Positions 1-8,178 of a stretch of DNA of 21,392 bases are shown in pieces. This stretch comes from Lysobacterales bacterium CG02_land_8_20_14_3_00_62_12. Its GTDB lineage: Bacteria; Pseudomonadota; Gammaproteobacteria; Xanthomonadales; Ahniellaceae. The position numbers and the translations under genes were made by a program. The first letter of the stretch is position 1. The number at the start of each line of letters is the position of its first letter. The notes under the pieces were generated by a model. It searched no databases. It had not been told where the DNA came from and saw only the letters and a program-made list of their open reading frames with translations. Location: assembly GCA_002785585.1 (NCBI GenBank), contig PEUI01000356.1:13263-34654 (forward strand), written 5' to 3'.

Positions 1-545
1 ATTTGGGCGTGGCCGGAAATCTTTCGACGCTGACGCTGCTCTCGCGTGATCGGGAGCAGCCCTGGTGGCAACTGCAAGGCAACACCACCGCCTTTGCCGT
101 GCAAGTGGAACAGGCAACGTTAAAACAAAATCGCCTGTACTTTCCACCGACGCGACAGCGCCAATGGCTGCTGCAAAGTCAACCGCCGCTCAAACAAGCG
201 CCGCGAATTCGGTTGCGCTACCGCCCGGATCGCTTTCTGATCGCCCATGCCGGACCCGCTGACCTGGTGCTGGTAGGCGGCAATCGAAACGTGCAGCGGC
301 CGCACTATCCGGTGGCTGCGGTGATCCATGCCATGCAAGCAGAATTGGGTCGCTCGTGGACGCCGCCGTCTGCGTCGCTGGGTGCGCGCATTCGGGTACG
401 CGGCGCGGCCGCACTATTGCCGCCAAAGCCCGCGCCGCCGTATCGACAATGGTTGCTGTGGGCGGTACTGGTGATCGCTGCGGCGGCGGTGGCAGCGATG
501 GCCGGGTCATTGTTGCGACAATCGAAAACACCGGGTCAACGCTAA
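1..545 (+). CDS. C-terminal part of a membrane-anchored protein, probably DUF3999 family (partial at left edge)
   Basis: The reading frame is open from the first base to a TAA at 543-545, so the gene begins outside the window and only its last 180 or so residues are visible. The visible part is a beta-rich soluble region followed by a proline-rich linker and one membrane segment near residues 150-171 (motif QWLLWAVLV), then a short basic tail (LRQSKTPGQR). A soluble exported domain ending in a single C-terminal anchor of the form WLLWAVLV...RQ resembles DUF3999 proteins, which have no established biochemical function and often sit beside a DUF2339 membrane protein. That neighbour, if present, would lie to the left of the window. 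The gene converges on nuoN with only 45 bases between stop codons. The family call is from recall and moderate; an uncharacterised single-pass protein is the safe description. Confidence 0.6.
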   Translation, partial: LGVAGNLSTLTLLSRDREQPWWQLQGNTTAFAVQVEQATLKQNRLYFPPTRQRQWLLQSQPPLKQAPRIRLRYRPDRFLIAHAGPADLVLVGGNRNVQRPHYPVAAVIHAMQAELGRSWTPPSASLGARIRVRGAAALLPPKPAPPYRQWLLWAVLVIAAAAVAAMAGSLLRQSKTPGQR

Positions 546-549
546 GGCG

Positions 550-590
550 TCGCGCGAGCCTCCCTTGGGGCGGATTTCGGCTACGCGCGA
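550..590. terminator. Possible bidirectional hairpin between convergent genes
   Basis: TCGCGCGAGCC at 550-560 is complementary to GGCT (579-582) plus CGCGCGA (584-590). This gives an 11-bp GC-rich stem with one bulged A at 583 and an 18-base loop. It fills nearly all of the space between the stop of the left-edge gene and the stop of nuoN, so it could end or stabilise both transcripts. There is no T-run on either side, so it is not a classical intrinsic terminator. Confidence 0.35.
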
Positions 591-2063
591 TCAACCACCG
601 GCGATCGCGCGCACGCACCAACTGATCAACGGACCGCCAAAAATACCTAACCCGAGCAAGGCCAGCACGTTCCCACTCAGCACCCAGCGAAACGCCAGGT
701 CCTGCGGCAGTGGCAGTGGCCCGCTCGCGGCCTCGGCCGGGGCTTCGAAATACATCACCTTGATCACCCGCAGGTAATAGAAGGCACCGATCACGGCAAA
801 CACACCGGCGACAATGACCAGCCAAAGCAGCTCAGCGTTGGCGACCCCCAGCGCTGCTTTGAGCACCACAAACTTGGCCAGGAAGCCGACCAGCAACGGC
901 ACCCCGGCGAACGACGCCATTACCAACATCATCATCAAGGCGTACCAGGGATTGCGCTGATTGAGTCCACGAAAATCGGCGATTTCTTCTGCCTCAAAAC
1001 CGACCCGTGACAACAGCATCAGCAGACCGAAGCCGGCGCTGGCAGTGACTGCATAGCTGATCGCATAGAACAGTGCCGCAGCATAGCCTTCGGCGCTGTG
1101 GGCGATGAAGCCAAGCAACAGAAAACCGACGTGCGAGATCGTCGAATAAGCCAACATCCGCTTGAAATTGGTCTGCGCAATCGCCACCAAATTACCAATG
1201 GTCAGCGACAGCAGCACCAGCACCACCAGCATCGCCTGCCAGTAGCGAAACCACGGATCGAGCGCGCCATCGAGCAAGCGATAGGCCAAACCAAATGCCG
1301 CGATCTTCGGCGCACTGCCGATAAACAGCGTCACCGCCGTCGGCGCGCCCTGATAAACGTCCGGCAACCACATGTGGAATGGCGCCGCACCGAACTTGAA
1401 GGCGATCCCGATCACCACGAAGGCGACGCCGATCCCGTACAACCACGGGTGCGGCGAATTGCTCACCGCCGCAGCGCGGATGCTGCCGAAATCCAGCGCG
1501 CCGCTAGCGCCATAGATCATGCTGATGCCGTACAGCAACATCCCCGAGGCCAGCGCGCCGAGCACGAAGTACTTTATTGCCGCTTCGGCCGAGCGGCCAT
1601 TGTCGCGGTCCAAAGCGACCAAGGCATACAGCGGCAAGGCCAACAACTCCAAGCCCAGATAAGCGGTCAGCATGTTGCCCGCCGAAACCAGCAGCAGCAT
1701 GCCGAGGACGGCGAACCCGGTCAAAGTGTAAAACTCGCCTTGAAACAGCTTGCGCGCAATCAAATACGGCCGCGCATAAATCAATGCCAGCGCACTGGTC
1801 AACAGAATGAACAGCTTGCAGATGGTCGCCACGCCATCGTTCAGGAACATGCCCGAAAAGGCACTGCCGGCCAGGCTGGTGTCGGCGTCGGCACGCCAGA
1901 CCAGAATGGCGGTGAAGGCCAATACCGCCACCGTCAGCCAATGCGTCGTTGACCGCTCGCTTTGCGGTATGAACAAGTCGGCCAGCAGCAAGATGCACAG
2001 CGAGGCCAGCAGAAACCCTTCGGGAACCAAGGGCAACAGATCGGCCATAGATAATGGGTTCAT
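591..2063 (-). CDS. nuoN: NADH-quinone oxidoreductase subunit N (NuoN)
   Basis: This is an antiporter-like proton-channel subunit of the complex I membrane arm. At 490 residues it has the usual family length, and it is hydrophobic throughout, consistent with about 14 transmembrane helices. Conserved charged residues are present: E139 (motif GLELLALPLYALVA), K223 (AFKFGAAPFHMWLPDVY), K253 (GSAPKIAAFG) and K397 (GFLAKFVVLKAAL). They correspond to E133, K217, K247 and K395 of the E. coli protein. The ATG at 2061-2063 follows a GAGGA ribosome-binding site; an in-frame ATG at 2046-2048 is a less likely alternative. It is the last gene of the nuo operon, starting 10 bases after the nuoM stop, and is followed by a convergent gene and a shared hairpin. 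Confidence 0.97.
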   Translation of the reverse strand: MNPLSMADLLPLVPEGFLLASLCILLLADLFIPQSERSTTHWLTVAVLAFTAILVWRADADTSLAGSAFSGMFLNDGVATICKLFILLTSALALIYARPYLIARKLFQGEFYTLTGFAVLGMLLLVSAGNMLTAYLGLELLALPLYALVALDRDNGRSAEAAIKYFVLGALASGMLLYGISMIYGASGALDFGSIRAAAVSNSPHPWLYGIGVAFVVIGIAFKFGAAPFHMWLPDVYQGAPTAVTLFIGSAPKIAAFGLAYRLLDGALDPWFRYWQAMLVVLVLLSLTIGNLVAIAQTNFKRMLAYSTISHVGFLLLGFIAHSAEGYAAALFYAISYAVTASAGFGLLMLLSRVGFEAEEIADFRGLNQRNPWYALMMMLVMASFAGVPLLVGFLAKFVVLKAALGVANAELLWLVIVAGVFAVIGAFYYLRVIKVMYFEAPAEAASGPLPLPQDLAFRWVLSGNVLALLGLGIFGGPLISWCVRAIAGG

Positions 2064-2073
2064 GGTCGATTCC

Positions 2074-3597
2074 TCAAATCTTCACGCGCGACAGTTGTTG
2101 CAAAACTTCGTTGACCGAACCATCCATCAACGACACCAAAGGCGCCGGCCACAAGCCCACCACCAAGCTGGCCAGCGCAAAGCCGCCAAGCACCAAAAGC
2201 TCACGGGCATTGACATCTTGCAGCTTCGCAATCGGCGGATTGACCACCGCGCCAAAGATCACCCGCTTGACCAACCAAAGCGTGTAGGCGGCGCCGATGA
2301 TCAAGGTCAAACCAGCGCTCGCCGCGATCAGCGGGTGCGACTGAAAACTGGCCAGTATCACCATGAACTCCCCGACAAAACCCGATGTGCCCGGCAGGCC
2401 GCTGTTGGCCATGCTCAGAAACACCATCAAGGCCGCGAACCAGGGCATGGTGTTGGCGAGGCCACCGTAGTCCTTGATCATGCGCGAGTGCACGCGCTCG
2501 TACATGACGCCAACGCAACTGAACAACGCCGCCGAGACAAAACCGTGCGAAATCATCTGCACCATGCTGCCCTGCAAAGCCAGCCGAGCGCCATCGACCG
2601 AACCAGTGGCGCTGATCATGCTCTCACGCACCAGCAGCACCGCCACGAACATGCCCAGCGTGACAAAACCCATGTGTGAAATGGAAGAATAGGCGATCAA
2701 CTTTTTCATGTCGTCTTGCACCAGCGCGACCAAGCCGATGTAGACCACCGCGATCAGCGACAACGCGATCACCAGCCACGCCAGTTCATGCGCCGCATCC
2801 GGTGTAATCGGCAGGGAAAACCGCAAAAACCCGTAGCCACCCACTTTCAGCATGATCGCCGCCAGGATTACCGAGCCGCCGGTGGGCGCTTCGACATGGG
2901 CATCCGGCAACCAGGTGTGCACCGGGAACATCGGCACCTTGACTGCGAAGGCAATCAAAAACGCTAGAAACAGCCAAAATTGTTCGCGCTCGGTAAACGG
3001 ATAATTGGCCAGATAGGTCAGGTCCAGATTGCCGGTTTCCACCGCCATGTAGATCAACCCGACCAACATGAAGATCGAACCAAAAAACGTGTACAGAAAA
3101 AACTTGAGCGTGGCATAAACCCGACGCGGTCCACCCCAAATGCCGATGATGATGAACATCGGCACCAGCATCGCTTCGAAAAACATGTAAAACAACAGAG
3201 CATCGCGCGCGCAAAACACGCCCAGCATGAACGATTCAAGCAACAGAAAACTGGCCAGGTATTGGTGGACGCGGTCGCTCACCGAAGCCCACGCACCGAC
3301 CAGCACCAACACCGTGGTAAACGTGGTCAAGGCGATCAACGCCAGCGAAATACCATCGGCCGCGAGGTGATAGCGCAAGTTCAGCGCCACGATCCACGGC
3401 GCATTTTCATCGAACTGCAAGGCGGGTTGATCGCTGGCATAGTTCAGCAGCAGAAACACGCTCAGGCCAAAAGTGAGCAGCGCCGTCGACAAGGCAATCC
3501 AGCGCGCACGTTGCGGACTGGTGCTGCCCATAACGACGGTAGCGACGGCACCCAGTATCGGCAGCCAGATCAGCCAGCTAAGCAAGTGTTGCGACAT
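2074..3597 (-). CDS. nuoM: NADH-quinone oxidoreductase subunit M (NuoM)
   Basis: This is the middle antiporter-like proton-pumping subunit of complex I. At 507 residues it matches the family length, with about 14 predicted membrane helices. The key charged residues are in place: E141 in FYMFFEAMLVPMF, K220 in AFAVKVPMFPVHTWLPDAH, and K251 in AAIMLKVGGYGF, equivalent to E144, K234 and K265 of E. coli NuoM. It lies 21 bases downstream of nuoL and 10 bases upstream of nuoN. The ATG at 3595-3597 follows GGGA about 9 bases upstream. Nothing in it looks truncated or unusual. A 902-codon frame runs antisense across the nuoL/nuoM region (about 2980-5688), but its His/Gln/Arg-rich composition marks it as a shadow. 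Confidence 0.97.
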   Translation of the reverse strand: MSQHLLSWLIWLPILGAVATVVMGSTSPQRARWIALSTALLTFGLSVFLLLNYASDQPALQFDENAPWIVALNLRYHLAADGISLALIALTTFTTVLVLVGAWASVSDRVHQYLASFLLLESFMLGVFCARDALLFYMFFEAMLVPMFIIIGIWGGPRRVYATLKFFLYTFFGSIFMLVGLIYMAVETGNLDLTYLANYPFTEREQFWLFLAFLIAFAVKVPMFPVHTWLPDAHVEAPTGGSVILAAIMLKVGGYGFLRFSLPITPDAAHELAWLVIALSLIAVVYIGLVALVQDDMKKLIAYSSISHMGFVTLGMFVAVLLVRESMISATGSVDGARLALQGSMVQMISHGFVSAALFSCVGVMYERVHSRMIKDYGGLANTMPWFAALMVFLSMANSGLPGTSGFVGEFMVILASFQSHPLIAASAGLTLIIGAAYTLWLVKRVIFGAVVNPPIAKLQDVNARELLVLGGFALASLVVGLWPAPLVSLMDGSVNEVLQQLSRVKI

Positions 3598-3618
3598 GAT
3601 GAGAGTTCCCGTTCCGGC

Positions 3619-5649
3619 TTATTGTTGCCAGAGACCGGGAATCAAAAATGCACCCAACAGTGCAATCAATCCCAGGATCATGGCGAAGGCATAGTGATAG
3701 AGATGTCCCGACTGGATCGTGCGCAAGACCCCGGCAGCACGGTCGATGAGATTGGCCGAGCCATTGACCATGGCGCCATCGAGCAGACCGATATCCCCAA
3801 CCTTCCAGAAGCCGCGCCCAAGCCACAGGCTGCCGCGGGCGAACACCGCCTGATTGAACTCGTCGAAGCCATATTTGCGCTCAAGAATGCGCACCGCCGG
3901 CGCCAACCATCGACGCACCATGGCCGCCGCTGGCGGATGGATCAGGTACAGGTAAGTGGCCAACGCAAAGCCGGCAAACGCCAGCAAAAATGGCGCCTGG
4001 GTAAAGCCGTGCAGTGCCGCCGGCAAGGCGCCATGGAACTCGCCTGCCAGCTCGCCCAACACGTTGTGCGATTCGTCGACGACGATGGAGGCGCCGAAAA
4101 AATCACCAAACAACATCGGCCCGACCGACCACCAGGCAATCATCAACGACGGAATCGCCAGCAGCAGCAACGGAATCGTCACCACCAGCGGCGACTCGTG
4201 TGGCGCACGCGCCAGCACGCCTGGGATCGGCTCGGCGTGGGCATCCGCCTGGACGTGTCCAGCCGACGCCTGAACGACGAAGCGCTCTTGGCCGTGGAAG
4301 GTCAAGTAGAGCAGCCGGAAACTGTAAAGCGCAGTGACAAAGACGCCGATCAGCACGCACCAATAGGCGTAGCTAAAAGCACTGCCGCCATGTTCGGCGG
4401 CAATCGCCACCGCCTCGATAATGGCGTCTTTGGAATAGAAACCGGAGAAAAATGGCGTTCCGGTCAGCGCCAAGGTGCCGATCAACGCGGTCCAATAGGT
4501 GATCGGCAAATATTTTTTCAAGCCGCCCATGTAGCGCATGTCTTGCTCGTGATGCATGGCGATGATCACCGAGCCCGCCGTCAGAAACAGCAAAGCCTTG
4601 AAGAAAGCGTGCGTCATCAAGTGAAACACCGCCGCGCTGTAGGCCGACGCGCCCAGCGCCACGGTCATGTAGCCCAGTTGCGAAAGTGTGGAATAGGCCA
4701 CCACCCGCTTGATGTCGTATTGCACCAGACCGATCAGCCCGGTGAACAGCGCGGTGGTCGCGCCAATCACCACAACGAAGGCCAGCGCCGGCTCGCTCAA
4801 TTCATACAATGGCGACATCCGCGCCACCATGAAAATGCCCGCAGTGACCATGGTCGCGGCGTGGATCAGTGCCGAAATCGGCGTCGGACCTTCCATCGAA
4901 TCGGGCAACCAGACATGCAATGGAACTTGCGCCGACTTGGCCATGGCACCAATGAACAGCAGCACGCCGATCACCGTCGCCACCGCCCACGGCTGCCCGG
5001 CAAAGATCTCGATGTGCTGGCCGATGATCTGTTCGCGGCCAGCGAACACAGTCGCATAGTCGAGCGTGCCGAAATACAAGAACACACAGGCAATGCCGAG
5101 CAGGAAACCAAAATCGCCGACCCGGTTGACCAGAAAGGCTTTAAGACTGGCGAAGATCGCGGTCGGCCGCTTGAACCAGAATCCAATCAACAAATAGGAC
5201 ACCAGCCCGACCGCTTCCCAGCCGAAAAACAACTGGAGAAAGTTGTTGCTCATCACCAGCATCAGCATCGAAAACGTGAACAGTGCGATGTAGCTGAAAA
5301 AGCGCTGATAGCCGGGATCATCGTGCATGTAGCCGATGGTGTAGATGTGCACCATCAAAGACACGAAACTCACCACCACCATCATCATCACCGACAGGCG
5401 GTCCACCAAAAACCCGATGTGGGCGCTGTACGGGCCGATTTCGAACCAGGTGTAGATATTTTCGTTGAATGGCGCGGCACCATCGAAGACCATCTGCTTG
5501 AATACCAGCAGCGACAGCAACAGCGAAATGCTGACGCCAGCAATCGCCGCCCAGTGCGCGCCGCTGCGGCCCACCTGGCGGCCAAACAGCCCGGCGATGA
5601 TCGAGCCCGCGAGCGGGGCGAGCACGATGGTGAGAAGAATGGCTTGCAT
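3619..5649 (-). CDS. nuoL: NADH-quinone oxidoreductase subunit L (NuoL)
   Basis: This is the distal proton-pumping subunit of complex I, which also carries the long lateral helix along the membrane arm. Conserved residues are E145 (FFGWEAVGLVSYLLIGFW), D179 (VNRVGDFGF), K238 (GAMAKSAQVPLHVWLPD), H263 (LIHAATMVTAGIF), K351 (HAFFKALLFL) and K407 (GFYSKDAI), matching the channel residues of characterised homologues. At 676 residues it is longer than E. coli NuoL (about 613). Much of the excess lies in a hydrophilic stretch after the FHGQERF motif, rich in His, Ala and Pro, before the C-terminal helices. The ATG at 5647-5649 is preceded by GAAAGG and lies 4 bases after the nuoK stop, so the two are probably translationally coupled. 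Confidence 0.97.
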   Translation of the reverse strand: MQAILLTIVLAPLAGSIIAGLFGRQVGRSGAHWAAIAGVSISLLLSLLVFKQMVFDGAAPFNENIYTWFEIGPYSAHIGFLVDRLSVMMMVVVSFVSLMVHIYTIGYMHDDPGYQRFFSYIALFTFSMLMLVMSNNFLQLFFGWEAVGLVSYLLIGFWFKRPTAIFASLKAFLVNRVGDFGFLLGIACVFLYFGTLDYATVFAGREQIIGQHIEIFAGQPWAVATVIGVLLFIGAMAKSAQVPLHVWLPDSMEGPTPISALIHAATMVTAGIFMVARMSPLYELSEPALAFVVVIGATTALFTGLIGLVQYDIKRVVAYSTLSQLGYMTVALGASAYSAAVFHLMTHAFFKALLFLTAGSVIIAMHHEQDMRYMGGLKKYLPITYWTALIGTLALTGTPFFSGFYSKDAIIEAVAIAAEHGGSAFSYAYWCVLIGVFVTALYSFRLLYLTFHGQERFVVQASAGHVQADAHAEPIPGVLARAPHESPLVVTIPLLLLAIPSLMIAWWSVGPMLFGDFFGASIVVDESHNVLGELAGEFHGALPAALHGFTQAPFLLAFAGFALATYLYLIHPPAAAMVRRWLAPAVRILERKYGFDEFNQAVFARGSLWLGRGFWKVGDIGLLDGAMVNGSANLIDRAAGVLRTIQSGHLYHYAFAMILGLIALLGAFLIPGLWQQ

Positions 5650-5653
5650 GCCT

Positions 5654-5959
5654 TTAACCTTTCAAGTCGTCGAGTTCTTCGACATTGAGGGTGGCGCGGT
5701 TGCGAAACAGCACCACCAGAATGGCCAGTCCGATGGCCGCTTCGGCAGCGGCCACCGTCAAGATGAAAAACACGAAAATCTGGCCCGCCACATCGCCCAT
5801 GAAACTGGAGAAGGCAATGAAGTTGAAGTTGACCGCGAGCAGAATCAACTCGATCGACATCAACAAGATGATCAGATTGCGGCGATTGATAAAAATGCCG
5901 CCAACGCCGATGCAAAATAAAATCGCCGACAGCGCGATGCTATGGCCGAGGGTAATCAT
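5654..5959 (-). CDS. nuoK: NADH-quinone oxidoreductase subunit K (NuoK)
   Basis: This small complex I membrane subunit has three transmembrane helices and belongs to the same superfamily as MrpC. Its 101 residues match the family. The two buried glutamates needed for proton transfer are present: E37 (LLMSIELILLAVN) and E73 (TVAAAEAAIGLAI), equivalent to E36 and E72 of E. coli. The RNRATLNVEELDDLKG tail is typical of proteobacterial NuoK. The start ATG at 5957-5959 overlaps the TGA of nuoJ in an ATGA arrangement, which indicates coupled translation. An AAGGG lies about 11 bases upstream. Confidence 0.97.
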   Translation of the reverse strand: MITLGHSIALSAILFCIGVGGIFINRRNLIILLMSIELILLAVNFNFIAFSSFMGDVAGQIFVFFILTVAAAEAAIGLAILVVLFRNRATLNVEELDDLKG

Positions 5960-6573
5960 GGCGTTTGGCCCTTTGCTGTGGACGACGGCAGATTGACCAA
6001 CCGCACGCGCTCGCTGGCGCTAACGGCAGACTGTGCCGGTGCGCTCTGGGTTCGCACGTTGGGGCGATGCCGCAAGGTCAGCGCCACCGCCGCGATAATG
6101 GCGACCGTCAAAATAACTGCGGCAATTTCGAACGGCAGAATGTAGTCGGAAAACAGTGCGTGGCCGAGCCACTCGATGTTGCTCAAACCGGCGATCGCAG
6201 CGCCGTCCTGAATGCCGCCACCGTCGTCGAGTTCGCCAACGCCGACCAGCGCAATCACTTCGGCCAACATCAACAAGGCAACGCCGATAGCAACCGGCAA
6301 ATACTGCTGCCCGGAATGTTTGACCGGCTGCGCTTTGACATCCAGCATCATCACCACAAACAGGAACAGCACCATCACCGCGCCCACATATACCAGCACC
6401 AGGGTGATCGCCAAAAACTCGGCGTGCAGCAGCAACCAAATGCCGGCACTGGTAAAAAATGCCAGCACCAGAAACAACGCGGCGTGTACCGAGTTGCGCA
6501 CGCTGACTACGGCCAGCGCCGCACCGATCAACACCAGCGCGAACAGGTAGAACAACAGCAAACTAAAGGTCAT
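5956..6573 (-). CDS. nuoJ: NADH-quinone oxidoreductase subunit J (NuoJ)
   Basis: This is a membrane-arm subunit of complex I with about five helices, homologous to mitochondrial ND6. The diagnostic third-helix motif is VLVYVGAVMVLFLFVVMML, around residues 59-77, where the pi-bulge and the conserved Tyr (Y62) lie. Its 205 residues are normal; the last 35 or so are hydrophilic, ending near VNLPSSTAKGQTP, and are probably a poorly conserved cytoplasmic tail. The ATG at 6571-6573 follows a strong GAGGA that overlaps the nuoI stop. The gap to nuoI is 11 bases and the gene overlaps nuoK by 4. Confidence 0.96.
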   Translation of the reverse strand: MTFSLLLFYLFALVLIGAALAVVSVRNSVHAALFLVLAFFTSAGIWLLLHAEFLAITLVLVYVGAVMVLFLFVVMMLDVKAQPVKHSGQQYLPVAIGVALLMLAEVIALVGVGELDDGGGIQDGAAIAGLSNIEWLGHALFSDYILPFEIAAVILTVAIIAAVALTLRHRPNVRTQSAPAQSAVSASERVRLVNLPSSTAKGQTP

Positions 6574-6584
6574 AAAGTCATTCC

Positions 6585-7073
6585 TCAGCGGAAGGCCGCG
6601 TCCTGCGCTCGGGCCGCGGCGATTTCCGCTTCGTAGCGGTCACCGATCGCCAGCAACTGGTGTTTGTGCACAATGCTCTCGCTGCGATGTTCGAAGTGGT
6701 ATTCCAGGACGTGGGTTTCGACGATGGAATCCACTGGGCAACTCTCCTCACAAAAACCGCAAAAAATACACTTGAAAAGATCGATGTCGTAGCGCGTCGT
6801 GCGCCGCGAGCCATCGGCGCGTGGCGCCGAGTCGATGGTGATCGCCAGCGCTGGGCACACCGCTTCGCAGAGTTTGCAGGCGATGCAGCGTTCCTCGCCG
6901 TTGGCGTAGCGACGCAAGGCGTGCAAACCACGAAACCGATTGGATTTCGGGATGTTCTCCTCGGGGTAGCGCACCGTGTACTTGGTCTTGACAAAGTACT
7001 TGCCGGTCACTCCTAGCCCCTTGATCAACTCGATCAACAGCAGGCTCTTGAAATAGCGAATCACAGTATTCAT
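6585..7073 (-). CDS. nuoI: NADH-quinone oxidoreductase subunit I, 2x[4Fe-4S] ferredoxin-like (NuoI)
   Basis: This subunit carries clusters N6a and N6b, passing electrons from NuoG toward NuoB. Two classical CxxCxxCxxxCP motifs are visible: CIACKLCEAVCP (ligands C63, C66, C69, C73) and CIFCGFCEESCPVDS (C102, C105, C108, C112). I chose the ATG at 7071-7073, giving MNTVIRYFKSLLLIELIKGL and 162 residues, the usual family N-terminus and length. The frame is open for 34 more codons upstream, but these lie inside nuoH and do not look like protein. GAGGA sits 11 bases before the chosen start, next to the nuoH stop. Confidence 0.96.
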   Translation of the reverse strand: MNTVIRYFKSLLLIELIKGLGVTGKYFVKTKYTVRYPEENIPKSNRFRGLHALRRYANGEERCIACKLCEAVCPALAITIDSAPRADGSRRTTRYDIDLFKCIFCGFCEESCPVDSIVETHVLEYHFEHRSESIVHKHQLLAIGDRYEAEIAAARAQDAAFR

Positions 7074-7087
7074 GACGTGGAGAATCC

Positions 7088-8167
<1,080 letters not shown>

Positions 8168-8178
8168 CGCGCTGCCCT

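Noticed and set aside
190..825. A 211-codon minus-strand frame spanning the nuoN end and the left-edge gene
   Set aside because: It overlaps the end of nuoN in another frame and crosses the convergent junction; its Arg/Pro/Ala-rich product looks like out-of-frame translation.
2980..5688. A 902-codon open frame on the plus strand opposite nuoL and nuoM
   Set aside because: Its product is dominated by His, Gln, Arg and Asp with no domain or hydrophobic core pattern. It is the expected antisense shadow of GC-rich, strongly biased membrane-protein genes whose identity is certain.
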